Below are positions 1 through 5,078 of a DNA stretch of 5,078 nt, in pieces; position 1 is the stretch's first letter; every line of letters begins with the position of its first letter. The translations under genes and the position numbers were made by a program. The DNA is from an uncultured Oscillospiraceae bacterium. GTDB taxonomy: Bacteria > Bacillota_A > Clostridia > Oscillospirales > Oscillospiraceae. Below the pieces are notes generated by a model that was not told the DNA's origin, ran no database searches, and worked only from the letters and a program-made list of their open reading frames with translations. Where the stretch lies: contig CAKTZK010000090.1 of assembly GCA_934635515.1 (NCBI GenBank), forward strand, positions 1-5,078, given 5' to 3'.

Positions 1-37
1 TTCCCAGTCCACGCAGCCGGAAGAGCCGACCCAATGA
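1..37 (+). CDS. 3' end of upstream gene, possibly a PASTA-type Ser/Thr kinase (partial)
   Basis: Reading in the frame that starts at base 2, eleven codons (SQSTQPEEPTQ) run to a TGA at 35–37. This stop overlaps the ATG of rsgA as ATGA, a common form of translational coupling. The residues are only Ser, Thr, Pro, Gln and Glu, which suits a disordered C-terminal tail. In many Firmicutes the gene directly before rsgA is prkC, a membrane Ser/Thr kinase with extracellular PASTA repeats and often a low-complexity tail, so that is the best guess. The fragment is too short to show any domain, and the identity rests on known gene order alone. That it is coding at all rests on the ATGA overlap and the open frame. 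Confidence 0.45.
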   Translation, partial: SQSTQPEEPTQ

Positions 38-912
38 GGGGCCGTATTGAAAAGGCCCTGAGCGGCTTCTATTATGTAAATACCGGCCACCAGGTGCTGC
101 AGTGCCGGGCCCGGGGCAAGTTCCGCCGGGAGGGCACCAGCCCCCTGGTGGGCGACTGGGTCCAGGTCCGGGAACTGGGCGGCGGCGAGGGTTTCGTGGA
201 GGAGATCGAGCCCCGCACAAACTGCTTCACGCGTCCCTCCGCAGCCAATATCGACCAGCTGGTCATCATCGCTTCGGCGGCCATACCGGTGACGGATCCG
301 TACCTCATCGACCGCATCGCCTCCATCGCATCGCTTAAAAACTGCCGGGTGCTGGTCTGCCTGAATAAAACGGATCTGGACCCGGCGGAGGACCTTTATG
401 AGATTTATGCCCATTCGGCCCTGCCGGTGCTTCGCCTCAGCGCAAAGACCGGGGAGGGGATGGACGAGCTTCGCAGCCGTATTCGGGGGAGTCTCAGCGT
501 GTTCACCGGCAACTCCGGCGTGGGAAAGTCCAGTATTCTCAACTGCCTGTGCCCGGACCTTGCTCTGCAGGTAGGCGAGGTGAGCCAGGCTCTGGGCCGG
601 GGCAGGCATACTACCCGCCACGTGGAGATGTTTCCCGTGGAGGAGAATACCTGGGTCATCGACACCCCGGGCTTTTCCTCCTTCGACACCGAGGAGCTGA
701 ACTTGGAGCTGCAGGCCCACCTGCCGGAGACCTTTCCGGAGTTCCGCCCGTATCTGGGCCAGTGCCGCTTTGTCGGGTGCAAGCATATAAAGGAAAAGGG
801 CTGTGCCGTGCTGGAGGCAGTGCGGCGGGGCGATATTCCGGCCCGGCGGCACAAAAGCTATGTGCGGCTGTGGGAGGAAGTAAAGGATATTCGCCCCTGG
901 GACAAAAAGTGA
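34..912 (+). CDS. rsgA: Ribosome small subunit-dependent GTPase RsgA
   Basis: RsgA (YjeQ/CpgA/YloQ) is a cytoplasmic GTPase that binds the 30S subunit late in maturation and hydrolyses GTP to leave it. The 292 residues have the family's usual length and layout. An N-terminal OB-fold (about 1–70) opens with GRIEKALSGFYYV. It is followed by a circularly permuted GTPase domain in the order G4 NKTD (111–114), G5 SAK (136–138), G1 GNSGVGKSS (159–167), the G2/switch GRGRHTTRH (188–196) and G3 DTPG (210–213). The C-terminal zinc knuckle has C244, C249, H251 and C257 in the family spacing Cx4CxHx5C. No key residue is missing. The ATG at 34 is chosen because the family begins at this point and because it overlaps the upstream stop as ATGA. 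Only a weak GGAAGAG (19–25) precedes it, so coupling probably helps initiation. A hairpin terminator follows nine bases after the stop. Confidence 0.97.
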   Translation: MRGRIEKALSGFYYVNTGHQVLQCRARGKFRREGTSPLVGDWVQVRELGGGEGFVEEIEPRTNCFTRPSAANIDQLVIIASAAIPVTDPYLIDRIASIASLKNCRVLVCLNKTDLDPAEDLYEIYAHSALPVLRLSAKTGEGMDELRSRIRGSLSVFTGNSGVGKSSILNCLCPDLALQVGEVSQALGRGRHTTRHVEMFPVEENTWVIDTPGFSSFDTEELNLELQAHLPETFPEFRPYLGQCRFVGCKHIKEKGCAVLEAVRRGDIPARRHKSYVRLWEEVKDIRPWDKK

Positions 913-920
913 ATCCATAT

Positions 921-958
921 AAAAGCTGCTGACATCCAACCGGAGGCAGCAGCTTTTT
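921..958 (+). terminator. Rho-independent terminator after rsgA
   Basis: The arm AAAAGCTGCTG (921–931) pairs perfectly with CAGCAGCTTTT (947–957), with a 15-nt loop that can itself form a small TCC/GGA pairing. The T run 954–958 ends the stem. The hairpin lies nine bases after the rsgA stop. It should end the rsgA transcript and separate it from the sporulation genes that follow. Confidence 0.82.
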
Positions 959-1010
959 ATAGGAACGCCAAGGCGATTCCCCGCGTATATTGCAGTAGAG
1001 GAGGGGTTAT

Positions 1011-1163
1011 ATGAGACGCTGGAACTGCGGGAGGGGCGTGGGGATCTGCGCATTGGCGCTGGGGCTTGGGATCCTCATCGCAGCCATATTCCCGGTGGGA
1101 TGCTTGATGTTTATCGTGGCATTTTTGCTTATTGTATGCGGGATATGCTGTATGCGACAGTGA
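1011..1163 (+). CDS. Small cysteine-rich membrane protein, 50 aa, unknown function, next to spoVM
   Basis: The ATG at 1011 is preceded by a strong ribosome binding site (GAGGAGGGG, 998–1006) and opens a 50-codon frame ending in TGA at 1161–1163. The product starts with a basic, polar MRRWNCGRG. Two hydrophobic stretches follow, about residues 10–27 and 31–47, joined at a Pro-Val-Gly turn (28–30), and the end is MRQ. This predicts a helical hairpin in the membrane with both ends on the cytoplasmic side by the positive-inside rule. Six cysteines (6, 13, 31, 43, 46, 47) and seven glycines are high for its size. There is no signal-peptidase or lipobox motif. The spoVM ribosome binding site begins right after its stop, so the two are almost surely co-transcribed, which suggests a role in sporulation. 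I do not recognise a characterised family. The coding call rests on the ribosome binding site, the coherent hydrophobic pattern and the tight spacing. Confidence 0.8.
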   Translation: MRRWNCGRGVGICALALGLGILIAAIFPVGCLMFIVAFLLIVCGICCMRQ

Positions 1164-1177
1164 AGGGAGGCGGAGAA

Positions 1178-1252
1178 ATGAAGATCATCGTCTGGAAGGC
1201 GCCGAGCTTTCTGCGCGGAATTCTGCGGTGCTTATTCTGCAAGGCGGAATAA
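1178..1252 (+). CDS. spoVM: Stage V sporulation protein SpoVM (24 aa)
   Basis: SpoVM is a tiny amphipathic-helix protein made in the mother cell. It settles on the convexly curved forespore membrane and recruits the ATPase SpoIVA to build the coat basement layer. The frame begins at ATG 1178, seven bases after AGGGAGG (1164–1170), and ends at TAA 1250–1252. The product matches the Bacillus subtilis protein (26 aa) in its spaced pattern MKxxxxKxPxFLxGIxR with no gaps. It keeps Lys2, Lys7, the helix-shaping Pro9, Phe11, Leu12, Gly14, Ile15 and Arg17. Pro9 is tied to curvature sensing, and Ile15 to SpoIVA contact, in the Bacillus protein. Differences are Trp6, and Cys18 and Cys21 near the end. 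Gene context agrees: spoVM lies a few genes after rsgA in Bacillus, and the next gene here encodes the SipL partner. It is easily missed by gene finders because of its length. Confidence 0.92.
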   Translation: MKIIVWKAPSFLRGILRCLFCKAE

Positions 1253-1293
1253 TGCCGCTCACCCGCTCATAGGATGTGGCAGGACACAATAGG

Positions 1294-1303
1294 AGAGGGT
1301 GAT
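1294..1303 (+). promoter_or_regulatory. Ribosome binding site that fixes the sipL start at GTG 1308
   Basis: Bases 1294–1303 match the anti-Shine-Dalgarno complement AGGAGGTGAT at eight of ten positions, including an unbroken GGTGAT (1298–1303). The GTG at 1299 lies inside this element and so cannot be its start codon. The GTG at 1308 lies eight bases after the GG of the core (1298–1299), a normal spacing. The protein then begins MDTELKFEQIPYYD, like other SPOCS-domain proteins. Confidence 0.75.
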
Positions 1304-1307
1304 TAAA

Positions 1308-2798
1308 GTGGATACGGAGCTGAAATTTGAGCAGATCCCTTACTATGATCTGCTTACCAAAGTGGTAACGACCCATGAGGAGACCACGGAGACGACCTTA
1401 CCGGATTACTGTGCCACGGCCTCCAGGATCCTGGAGACGGCGGGACAGCTTTTAGTCCGGGAGAAGCAGGCTGCGGAGGGGATCCTCCGGGGAGAGGTCC
1501 GGGTAACGGTGCTCTATCTTTCCGAGGAGACGGAGGGTCTGCAGAGCGTAACGGTGATGGTACCCTTCACCTGTGAGCTCAGCGATCCTAAGCTGCGCGC
1601 CTGCCAAATGCTGCAGGTACATAGCCGCCTGCTTTTGTGCGAGGCAAAGCCCATCACCGGCCGCAAGCTGTATCTGCGGGTGATCCCGGAGCTTACGGTG
1701 TTGGGCTTTGGCGAAAAGCAGCTGCGTTTTTGCTGTGGTGCCGCAGGGAAGGGCCTGCAGCTGCGCAGAGAGAGCCGGCAGCTGCGTATGCTCACCACGG
1801 CAGAGGAGCGCTCCTGCGGGGTAACGCAGGAATTTGACTGCGGCCAGATGCAGGTAGAGGAGATCCTCATGAGCCAAATGGCCCCCCAGGTGACCAGCTG
1901 CCAGCAGATCGGCAGCAAGCTGGTGGTAAAAGGGGAAATTCGCCTGGGTGCCATGCTCCGCCTGGCCGACCGAAAGCTGTATGATCTGCTGCAGACGCTG
2001 CCGTTTTCGCAGATACTGGATGGGTTTACGCCGGACGCGGAGTCTGCTTTCCACGCCGAGGCACAGCCGGCAGAGTGGGATCTTCGGCTGGTCCGCAGCG
2101 ACGGTGGCTGCCGAATGGGACTTACGGCGCGGCTCACGCTGCAGGTATTTGCCTGCCGGACCCGCCAGCTCAGTAATATCACAGATCTCTATAGTACCTG
2201 CCTGCCGCTCCAGGCAGAGCTGGAAACGGTGGGCTTTACCCAGCGCTGCAGCCCCGTCTGCGCAGCGGAGTGGGCGGAGGAAACACTGGAGTCCGGCGGC
2301 GGAGCCCTCTTTGCCTATGTGACGGCCCTGGATGGCGGCGCCGTTATGGCGCGGTACGAGAATGGACGAACGGAGCTTTCCACCACCGTGCGGATACAGA
2401 TCCTCTACCAGGACGAAAGCGGTACGCCTGTTACGGCTGAGCGGAGCCGGGAGATCCACGCAAGCGTGGACGGCAGCCTGGATGCGGTGTGGGTCCGCTG
2501 CGGCGTGCCGGAGCTGCGGGGGAGCGCCGGCACATGCCAGGTGCGTGTCCCGGTGTATTTCTGCGGCATAACCGGGGAAAAAGCGGAGCTGCAGACGGTC
2601 ACAGCCGTGCAGGAAAAGCCCACTGAAGAGGATACGGTCCGGCCGTCCCTGGTCCTGCGCCGGGCGGGGTGCGGAGAATGTCTGTGGGACATTGCCAAGC
2701 AGCATGGCAGCAGTGAGGAGGCCATTCGCCGGTACAACGCCATGGAGGATGATACCCTTCCGGATGGTATGCTCCTGATCCCGGTACTGCGAACATAA
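1308..2798 (+). CDS. sipL: SPOCS/LysM spore coat morphogenetic protein SipL (SpoIVA-interacting, SpoVID-like)
   Basis: SipL of Clostridioides difficile is the functional counterpart of Bacillus SpoVID. It binds SpoIVA through its C-terminal LysM domain and is needed to attach the coat to the forespore. This 496-residue product is close to that protein in length and layout. A short N-terminal segment is followed by SPOCS (DUF3794) repeats at about residues 30–130, 165–295 and 300–430, the first opening with the typical LPDY motif (31–34). A LysM domain closes the protein (about 446–496), with GECLWDIAKQHG and a DDTLPDGMLLIP end. There is no signal peptide or membrane segment, as expected for a mother-cell cytoplasmic protein. 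The start is GTG 1308; an in-frame GTG at 1299 would add three residues but sits in the ribosome binding site. It lies 55 bases after spoVM and runs into the hairpin at 2801–2834. Repeat borders are approximate. A general SPOCS-LysM paralogue is possible, but the spoVM linkage favours SipL. Confidence 0.85.
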   Translation: MDTELKFEQIPYYDLLTKVVTTHEETTETTLPDYCATASRILETAGQLLVREKQAAEGILRGEVRVTVLYLSEETEGLQSVTVMVPFTCELSDPKLRACQMLQVHSRLLLCEAKPITGRKLYLRVIPELTVLGFGEKQLRFCCGAAGKGLQLRRESRQLRMLTTAEERSCGVTQEFDCGQMQVEEILMSQMAPQVTSCQQIGSKLVVKGEIRLGAMLRLADRKLYDLLQTLPFSQILDGFTPDAESAFHAEAQPAEWDLRLVRSDGGCRMGLTARLTLQVFACRTRQLSNITDLYSTCLPLQAELETVGFTQRCSPVCAAEWAEETLESGGGALFAYVTALDGGAVMARYENGRTELSTTVRIQILYQDESGTPVTAERSREIHASVDGSLDAVWVRCGVPELRGSAGTCQVRVPVYFCGITGEKAELQTVTAVQEKPTEEDTVRPSLVLRRAGCGECLWDIAKQHGSSEEAIRRYNAMEDDTLPDGMLLIPVLRT

Positions 2799-2800
2799 AC

Positions 2801-2834
2801 GTACGCCCGGTGGCAATAACGTCACCGGGCGTAC
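2801..2834. terminator. Hairpin between convergent genes, probably a two-way terminator
   Basis: GTACGCCCGGTG (2801–2812) pairs perfectly with CACCGGGCGTAC (2823–2834) around a 10-base loop, giving a 12-bp GC-rich stem. It starts three bases after the sipL stop and lies 26 bases beyond the stop of the ABC ATPase gene on the other strand, so it can serve both. The T tracts are poor: CATTTAAATG follows on the + strand and GTTTATGTT on the − strand. Termination efficiency is therefore uncertain, and it may also act as a 3'-end stabiliser. Confidence 0.72.
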
Positions 2835-2860
2835 CATTTAAATGAAAAGGATAGATAAGA

Positions 2861-3631
2861 TCAGTGCTGTGCGAAACGGGAGAGGAACTGGCGGGTGCGC
2901 TCCTCCTTGGGATTGGAGATGACCTCCTTGGGGTCGCCCTGCTCCACAATGACGCCGCCGTCCATGAAAACAACGCGGTCGGCCACATCCCGGGCAAAGC
3001 TCATCTCGTGGGTAACGATGACCATGGTCATGTGTTCCTCTGCCAGCTGGCGGATGACCTTGAGAATTTCGCCGGTCAGCTCCGGATCCAGCGCGGAGGT
3101 CGGCTCGTCGAAAAACAGGATCTCCGGCTCCATGGCCAGGGCCCGGGCGATGGCCACCCGCTGCTGCTGGCCGCCGGAGAGCTGGCAGGGATAGGCGTCG
3201 GCCTTGTCAGCCAGACCCATTTTCTCCAGCAGAGCCATGGCCTTCTTTTCCGCTTCCTCTTTGCTGCGGCCCAACACATGGATGGGTGCGTCCGTGAGAT
3301 TCTTCAGCACGGAGAAATGGGGGAAGAGGTTAAAGCTCTGGAACACCAGGCCGAAACGGCTGCGGATCTTCTTCAGCTGCTGCTTGTCGGCATAGACGGA
3401 CACGCCCTGGTCGTTGTTCTTCGCGGCATAGTCTCCGGAATAAAGAAGGTCGCCGCTGTCCATTTTTGTAAGCAGAGTGGCGCAGCGCAATAGGGTGGAC
3501 TTACCGCTGCCGGAGGGGCCGATGATGGCAACGACTTCGCCCTTGGCCACGGAAAGGCTAATGTCCTTGAGCACGTGGAGCTGGGAGTCATTGAAGCTCT
3601 TTTTTACATTTCTGATTTCCAAAATATTCAT
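2861..3631 (-). CDS. Polar amino acid ABC importer, ATP-binding protein (GlnQ/HisP type)
   Basis: This is the cytoplasmic ATPase that drives amino acid uptake through the neighbouring permease. All catalytic elements are present in its 256 residues: Walker [10 protein letters not shown] (38–46), Q-loop glutamine in FQSFNLFPH (Q98), ABC signature LSGGQ (151–155), Walker B ILFFDE (171–176), D-loop SALD (179–182) and switch histidine H208 in THEMSFA. The LFPH after the Q-loop, THEM and the length of about 250 residues are typical of the polar amino acid uptake (PAAT) family. The insert between Walker A and the Q-loop (about 60–92, with [19 protein letters not shown]) is a little longer than in GlnQ. 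The ATG is 12 bases after the permease stop. Its ribosome binding site AAGGAGG overlaps that stop codon, so the two are translationally linked. It is the last gene of the leftward operon. The sequence does not reveal the exact amino acid. Confidence 0.95.
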   Translation of the reverse strand: MNILEIRNVKKSFNDSQLHVLKDISLSVAKGEVVAIIGPSGSGKSTLLRCATLLTKMDSGDLLYSGDYAAKNNDQGVSVYADKQQLKKIRSRFGLVFQSFNLFPHFSVLKNLTDAPIHVLGRSKEEAEKKAMALLEKMGLADKADAYPCQLSGGQQQRVAIARALAMEPEILFFDEPTSALDPELTGEILKVIRQLAEEHMTMVIVTHEMSFARDVADRVVFMDGGVIVEQGDPKEVISNPKEERTRQFLSRFAQH

Positions 3632-3643
3632 GATCCCGCCTCC

Positions 3644-4291
3644 TTAGTTGTAATAGTTCATCCGCTTTTCAATGCGGCCCATGACCACATCCACAACGGC
3701 GTTAAATACGAAGTAGAACACGCCTGCAATGAGGAAGGGCGTAAAGCTGGTCTGAGAGTTGGCGATCTGCTTGCCGATGGTAAACAGCTCCTGATAGGAT
3801 ACGCAGAAGGCAATGGAGGTGTCCTTCACCAGTGTCACCACCTCATTGGTGATGCTGGGCATAATGCGTTTGACCACCTGGGGCAGAATGATGCGCATAA
3901 AGGTCTGCATCTTGGTGTAGCCCAGTACACCTGCGGCCTCATACTGGCCCACCGGCATAGACTCGATGCCGCCCCGGTAGATCTCCGCAAAATAGGCGGC
4001 ATAGTTAATGGCAAAGGCGATGATCACGGGAATGAGCTTGTTCTGAGAAACCGGCGCGTCGAACAGGTAGTAGGGGCCGTAGGTAACAGCCAGAAGCTGC
4101 AGCATAAGGGGGGTGCCCCGCAGCACGGAAATGATAAATCGGGTCACGCCGGACACGATCTTGCTCTTGCTCATGCGCAGCAGCGCCACCACCATGCCCA
4201 GGGGCAGGGAAAACAGCAGCGTCAGGAAGAAAATGGCGCAGGTATTGCCCAGGCCCTCGCTCATTTTCAGGATCATGGTCGATAATGTCAT
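3644..4291 (-). CDS. Polar amino acid ABC importer, permease (HisM/GlnP type)
   Basis: This inner-membrane subunit forms the translocation path. Its 215 residues are standard for the family. Hydrophobic segments lie at about 17–38, 52–77, 86–105 and 180–205, with a further one around 150–170. The conserved RGTPLMLQL (58–66) of amino acid permeases is present. So is the EAA loop that docks on the ATPase, EAAGVLGYTKMQTFMRIILPQ (118 onwards), with the invariant glycine at 124. Only one permease gene is present, so a homodimer is likely, as in GlnP-type systems. The ATG at 4291 is preceded by GAGGAGAAG (4294–4302) at good spacing; an in-frame Met five codons later is less favoured. It is separated from the binding-protein gene by 97 bases that hold a stem-loop, and from the ATPase gene by 12 bases. 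Confidence 0.94.
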   Translation of the reverse strand: MTLSTMILKMSEGLGNTCAIFFLTLLFSLPLGMVVALLRMSKSKIVSGVTRFIISVLRGTPLMLQLLAVTYGPYYLFDAPVSQNKLIPVIIAFAINYAAYFAEIYRGGIESMPVGQYEAAGVLGYTKMQTFMRIILPQVVKRIMPSITNEVVTLVKDTSIAFCVSYQELFTIGKQIANSQTSFTPFLIAGVFYFVFNAVVDVVMGRIEKRMNYYN

Positions 4292-4324
4292 ATCTTCTCC
4301 TCAACTTTATAATAGGCACACGAT

Positions 4325-4353
4325 CCCGGAAGCCCCACAGGGAGGCTTCCGGG
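4325..4353 (-). promoter_or_regulatory. Intercistronic stem-loop between binding-protein and permease genes
   Basis: On the − strand CCCGGAAGCC and GGCTTCCGGG form a perfect 10-bp stem around a 9-base loop. It begins 35 bases after the binding-protein stop and ends 33 bases before the permease ATG. No T tract follows (ATCGTGTGCC), so it is not a standard rho-independent terminator. In several binding-protein-dependent importers a hairpin here protects the upstream message from 3' decay, or partly stops transcription, giving more binding protein than permease. That role is inferred here from position only. Confidence 0.6.
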
Positions 4354-4388
4354 AGGTGCGTAGTTTACTTTTTCGTATCCGCCGCTGG

Positions 4389-5078
4389 TCAGTTCAGGAA
4401 CAGCAGGTTGTTCACGATGTCGGGGTACTTCTCGGCGATCTTGGCATAGGTACCGTTGTCCACCAGGGTCTTCACAGCGCCCTCGATGGTCTCGCACAGC
4501 TCCTTGTCAGCGGCCCGGAAGGCGATGCCGTACTGCTCGGCGCCCAGCTCCTCGGACAGAATGGTGAAGCCCTCGTTCTTATCGGCATAAGCGGTGGCAA
4601 CGGGCTTATCCACGATCACGGCATCCACTGCGCCGCCGCCCAGCTCGGTGAAGCACTTGAGGAAGCTGTCGCAGCGGACCAGGGACTTAAAGGTGCCTGC
4701 CAGAGACTCCAGGTCGCCGCCCTCGCTGAGGAGAGTGTCGCCGGAGGTGCCCAGCTGCACAGCAACGGTCTTGCCGGCCAGGTCCGCAGAGGACTTGATG
4801 TCGCTGCCTTCCTTGATCATAATGACCTGGGTGTTGTCATAGTAGGGGGCGGAGAGGGTGTAGCCGGCTTCCTTCATGCTGTCCAGAATGGTCATGCCGG
4901 ACCATACGCAGTCGCACTCCTTAGCATCCAGCTGTACCAGCTTCTGATCCCAGTTAACGCCGTACACCTTCAGCTCCCAACCCAGCAGGTCGCAGGCGGC
5001 CTGGGCAACCTCTACATCAAAACCGGTGTAGCTGCCGTCGTCTCCCAGATAGCTGAAGGGAGGATACGCAGGGTCAAC
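4389..5078 (-). CDS. Amino acid ABC importer solute-binding protein, family 3 (partial, N-terminus outside window)
   Basis: This is the extracellular ligand-catching subunit of the importer, expected to be a lipoprotein in a Gram-positive cell. The frame is open to the window edge, so 229 residues are visible and the signal peptide, lipobox and first residues are missing; the GTG at 4967 is not the real start. The fragment opens with the family-3 start of lobe 1, PAYPPFSYLGDDGSYTGFDVE, including the GFDVEVAQAACDLLG signature (19–33). Lobe 2 begins near DLAGKTVAVQLGTSGDT, whose Thr and Ser usually bind ligand, and DAVIVDKPVA carries the Asp that usually binds the ligand amino group. In the lobe-1 loop SGMTILDSMK (60–69) the arginine that normally grips the ligand carboxylate is absent. 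Four cysteines lie within or near lobe 1 (29, 55, 57) and at 145–150 (RCDSFLKC region). It is the first visible gene of the operon; the promoter lies beyond 5078. Confidence 0.92.
   Translation of the reverse strand, partial: VDPAYPPFSYLGDDGSYTGFDVEVAQAACDLLGWELKVYGVNWDQKLVQLDAKECDCVWSGMTILDSMKEAGYTLSAPYYDNTQVIMIKEGSDIKSSADLAGKTVAVQLGTSGDTLLSEGGDLESLAGTFKSLVRCDSFLKCFTELGGGAVDAVIVDKPVATAYADKNEGFTILSEELGAEQYGIAFRAADKELCETIEGAVKTLVDNGTYAKIAEKYPDIVNNLLFLN

Noticed and set aside
549..932. 127-codon frame overlapping the rsgA 3' half on the same strand
   Set aside because: Shadow of rsgA in another frame; no ribosome binding site, and it runs into the terminator.
956..991. Possible sporulation promoter before the 50-aa gene (TTTATA at 956–961, CGTATATT at 984–991)
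   Set aside because: The boxes are more than 20 bases apart and the second matches the sigma-E −10 at only about five of eight positions. A promoter is expected here, but none can be defended from sequence alone.
1255..1269. Direct repeat CCGCTCA (1255–1261 and 1263–1269) and weak GCGG/CCGC hairpin after spoVM
   Set aside because: Too short to differ from chance, and no T tract follows.
1267..1290. Possible sigma-E promoter before sipL (ATA at 1269–1271, GACACAAT at 1283–1290)
   Set aside because: The −10-like box matches six of eight bases, but the spacing to ATA is about four bases too short. A start there would fall inside the ribosome binding site.
1452..2837. 461-codon open frame on the − strand, antisense to nearly all of sipL
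   Set aside because: The product has no recognisable domain, is rich in Leu, Ala, Arg and His as expected for the complement of GC-rich coding sequence, and runs through the terminator hairpin. The + strand product has clear SPOCS and LysM features.
2835..2844. Ten-base palindrome CATTTAAATG beside the convergent terminator
   Set aside because: Short AT palindromes are common; it lies downstream of both stops, so an operator role is unlikely.
2864..3493. 209-codon open frame on the + strand, antisense to the ABC ATPase
   Set aside because: No ribosome binding site or domain; the − strand holds every ABC ATPase motif in order.
3575..4285. 236-codon open frame on the + strand, antisense to the permease
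   Set aside because: It is His/Gln/Gly-rich low-complexity sequence mirroring the hydrophobic permease codons. The opposite strand is a complete, motif-bearing permease.

Overview
The window looks like a GC-rich, endospore-forming Gram-positive of the class Clostridia, probably in or near the Oscillospiraceae/Eubacteriales. The evidence is a 24-codon spoVM gene, a SPOCS-LysM protein of the SipL type, strong AGGAGG-type ribosome binding sites, and an rsgA–spoVM neighbourhood related to the Bacillus prkC–rsgA–rpe–thiN–spoVM cluster. The species-level assignment is inference.

Left half, + strand (1–2798). The last 11 codons of an upstream gene (Ser/Thr/Pro/Gln/Glu-rich, perhaps the tail of a PrkC-type PASTA kinase) overlap the start of rsgA by ATGA. 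rsgA is a complete ribosome-assembly GTPase and is followed by a rho-independent terminator. Next come two very short genes: a 50-codon, cysteine-rich membrane protein (1011–1163) and a 24-codon SpoVM (1178–1252). They are followed by a 496-codon SPOCS/LysM protein (1308–2798) recognised as SipL. SpoVM marks the forespore membrane by its curvature. SipL, like SpoVID in Bacillus, ties the SpoIVA layer to the forespore. The three short-spaced genes therefore look like a small coat-basement module whose common partner, SpoIVA, is encoded elsewhere. The 50-residue membrane protein is the unexplained member.

A perfect 12-bp hairpin at 2801–2834 sits between two convergent units and probably serves both.

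Right half, − strand (2861–5078). This is a three-gene polar amino acid ABC importer, read leftwards: solute-binding protein (5' end outside the window), one permease, then the ATPase. A 10-bp GC-rich stem-loop without a T tract lies between the binding-protein gene and the permease gene, where it could stabilise or partly terminate the message so that binding protein exceeds membrane components. The binding protein lacks the arginine that normally holds the ligand carboxylate, so its substrate is uncertain.

No tRNA, rRNA, CRISPR array, insertion sequence or phage gene was seen. The many other long reading frames, including a 461-codon frame antisense to sipL, are judged to be shadows.
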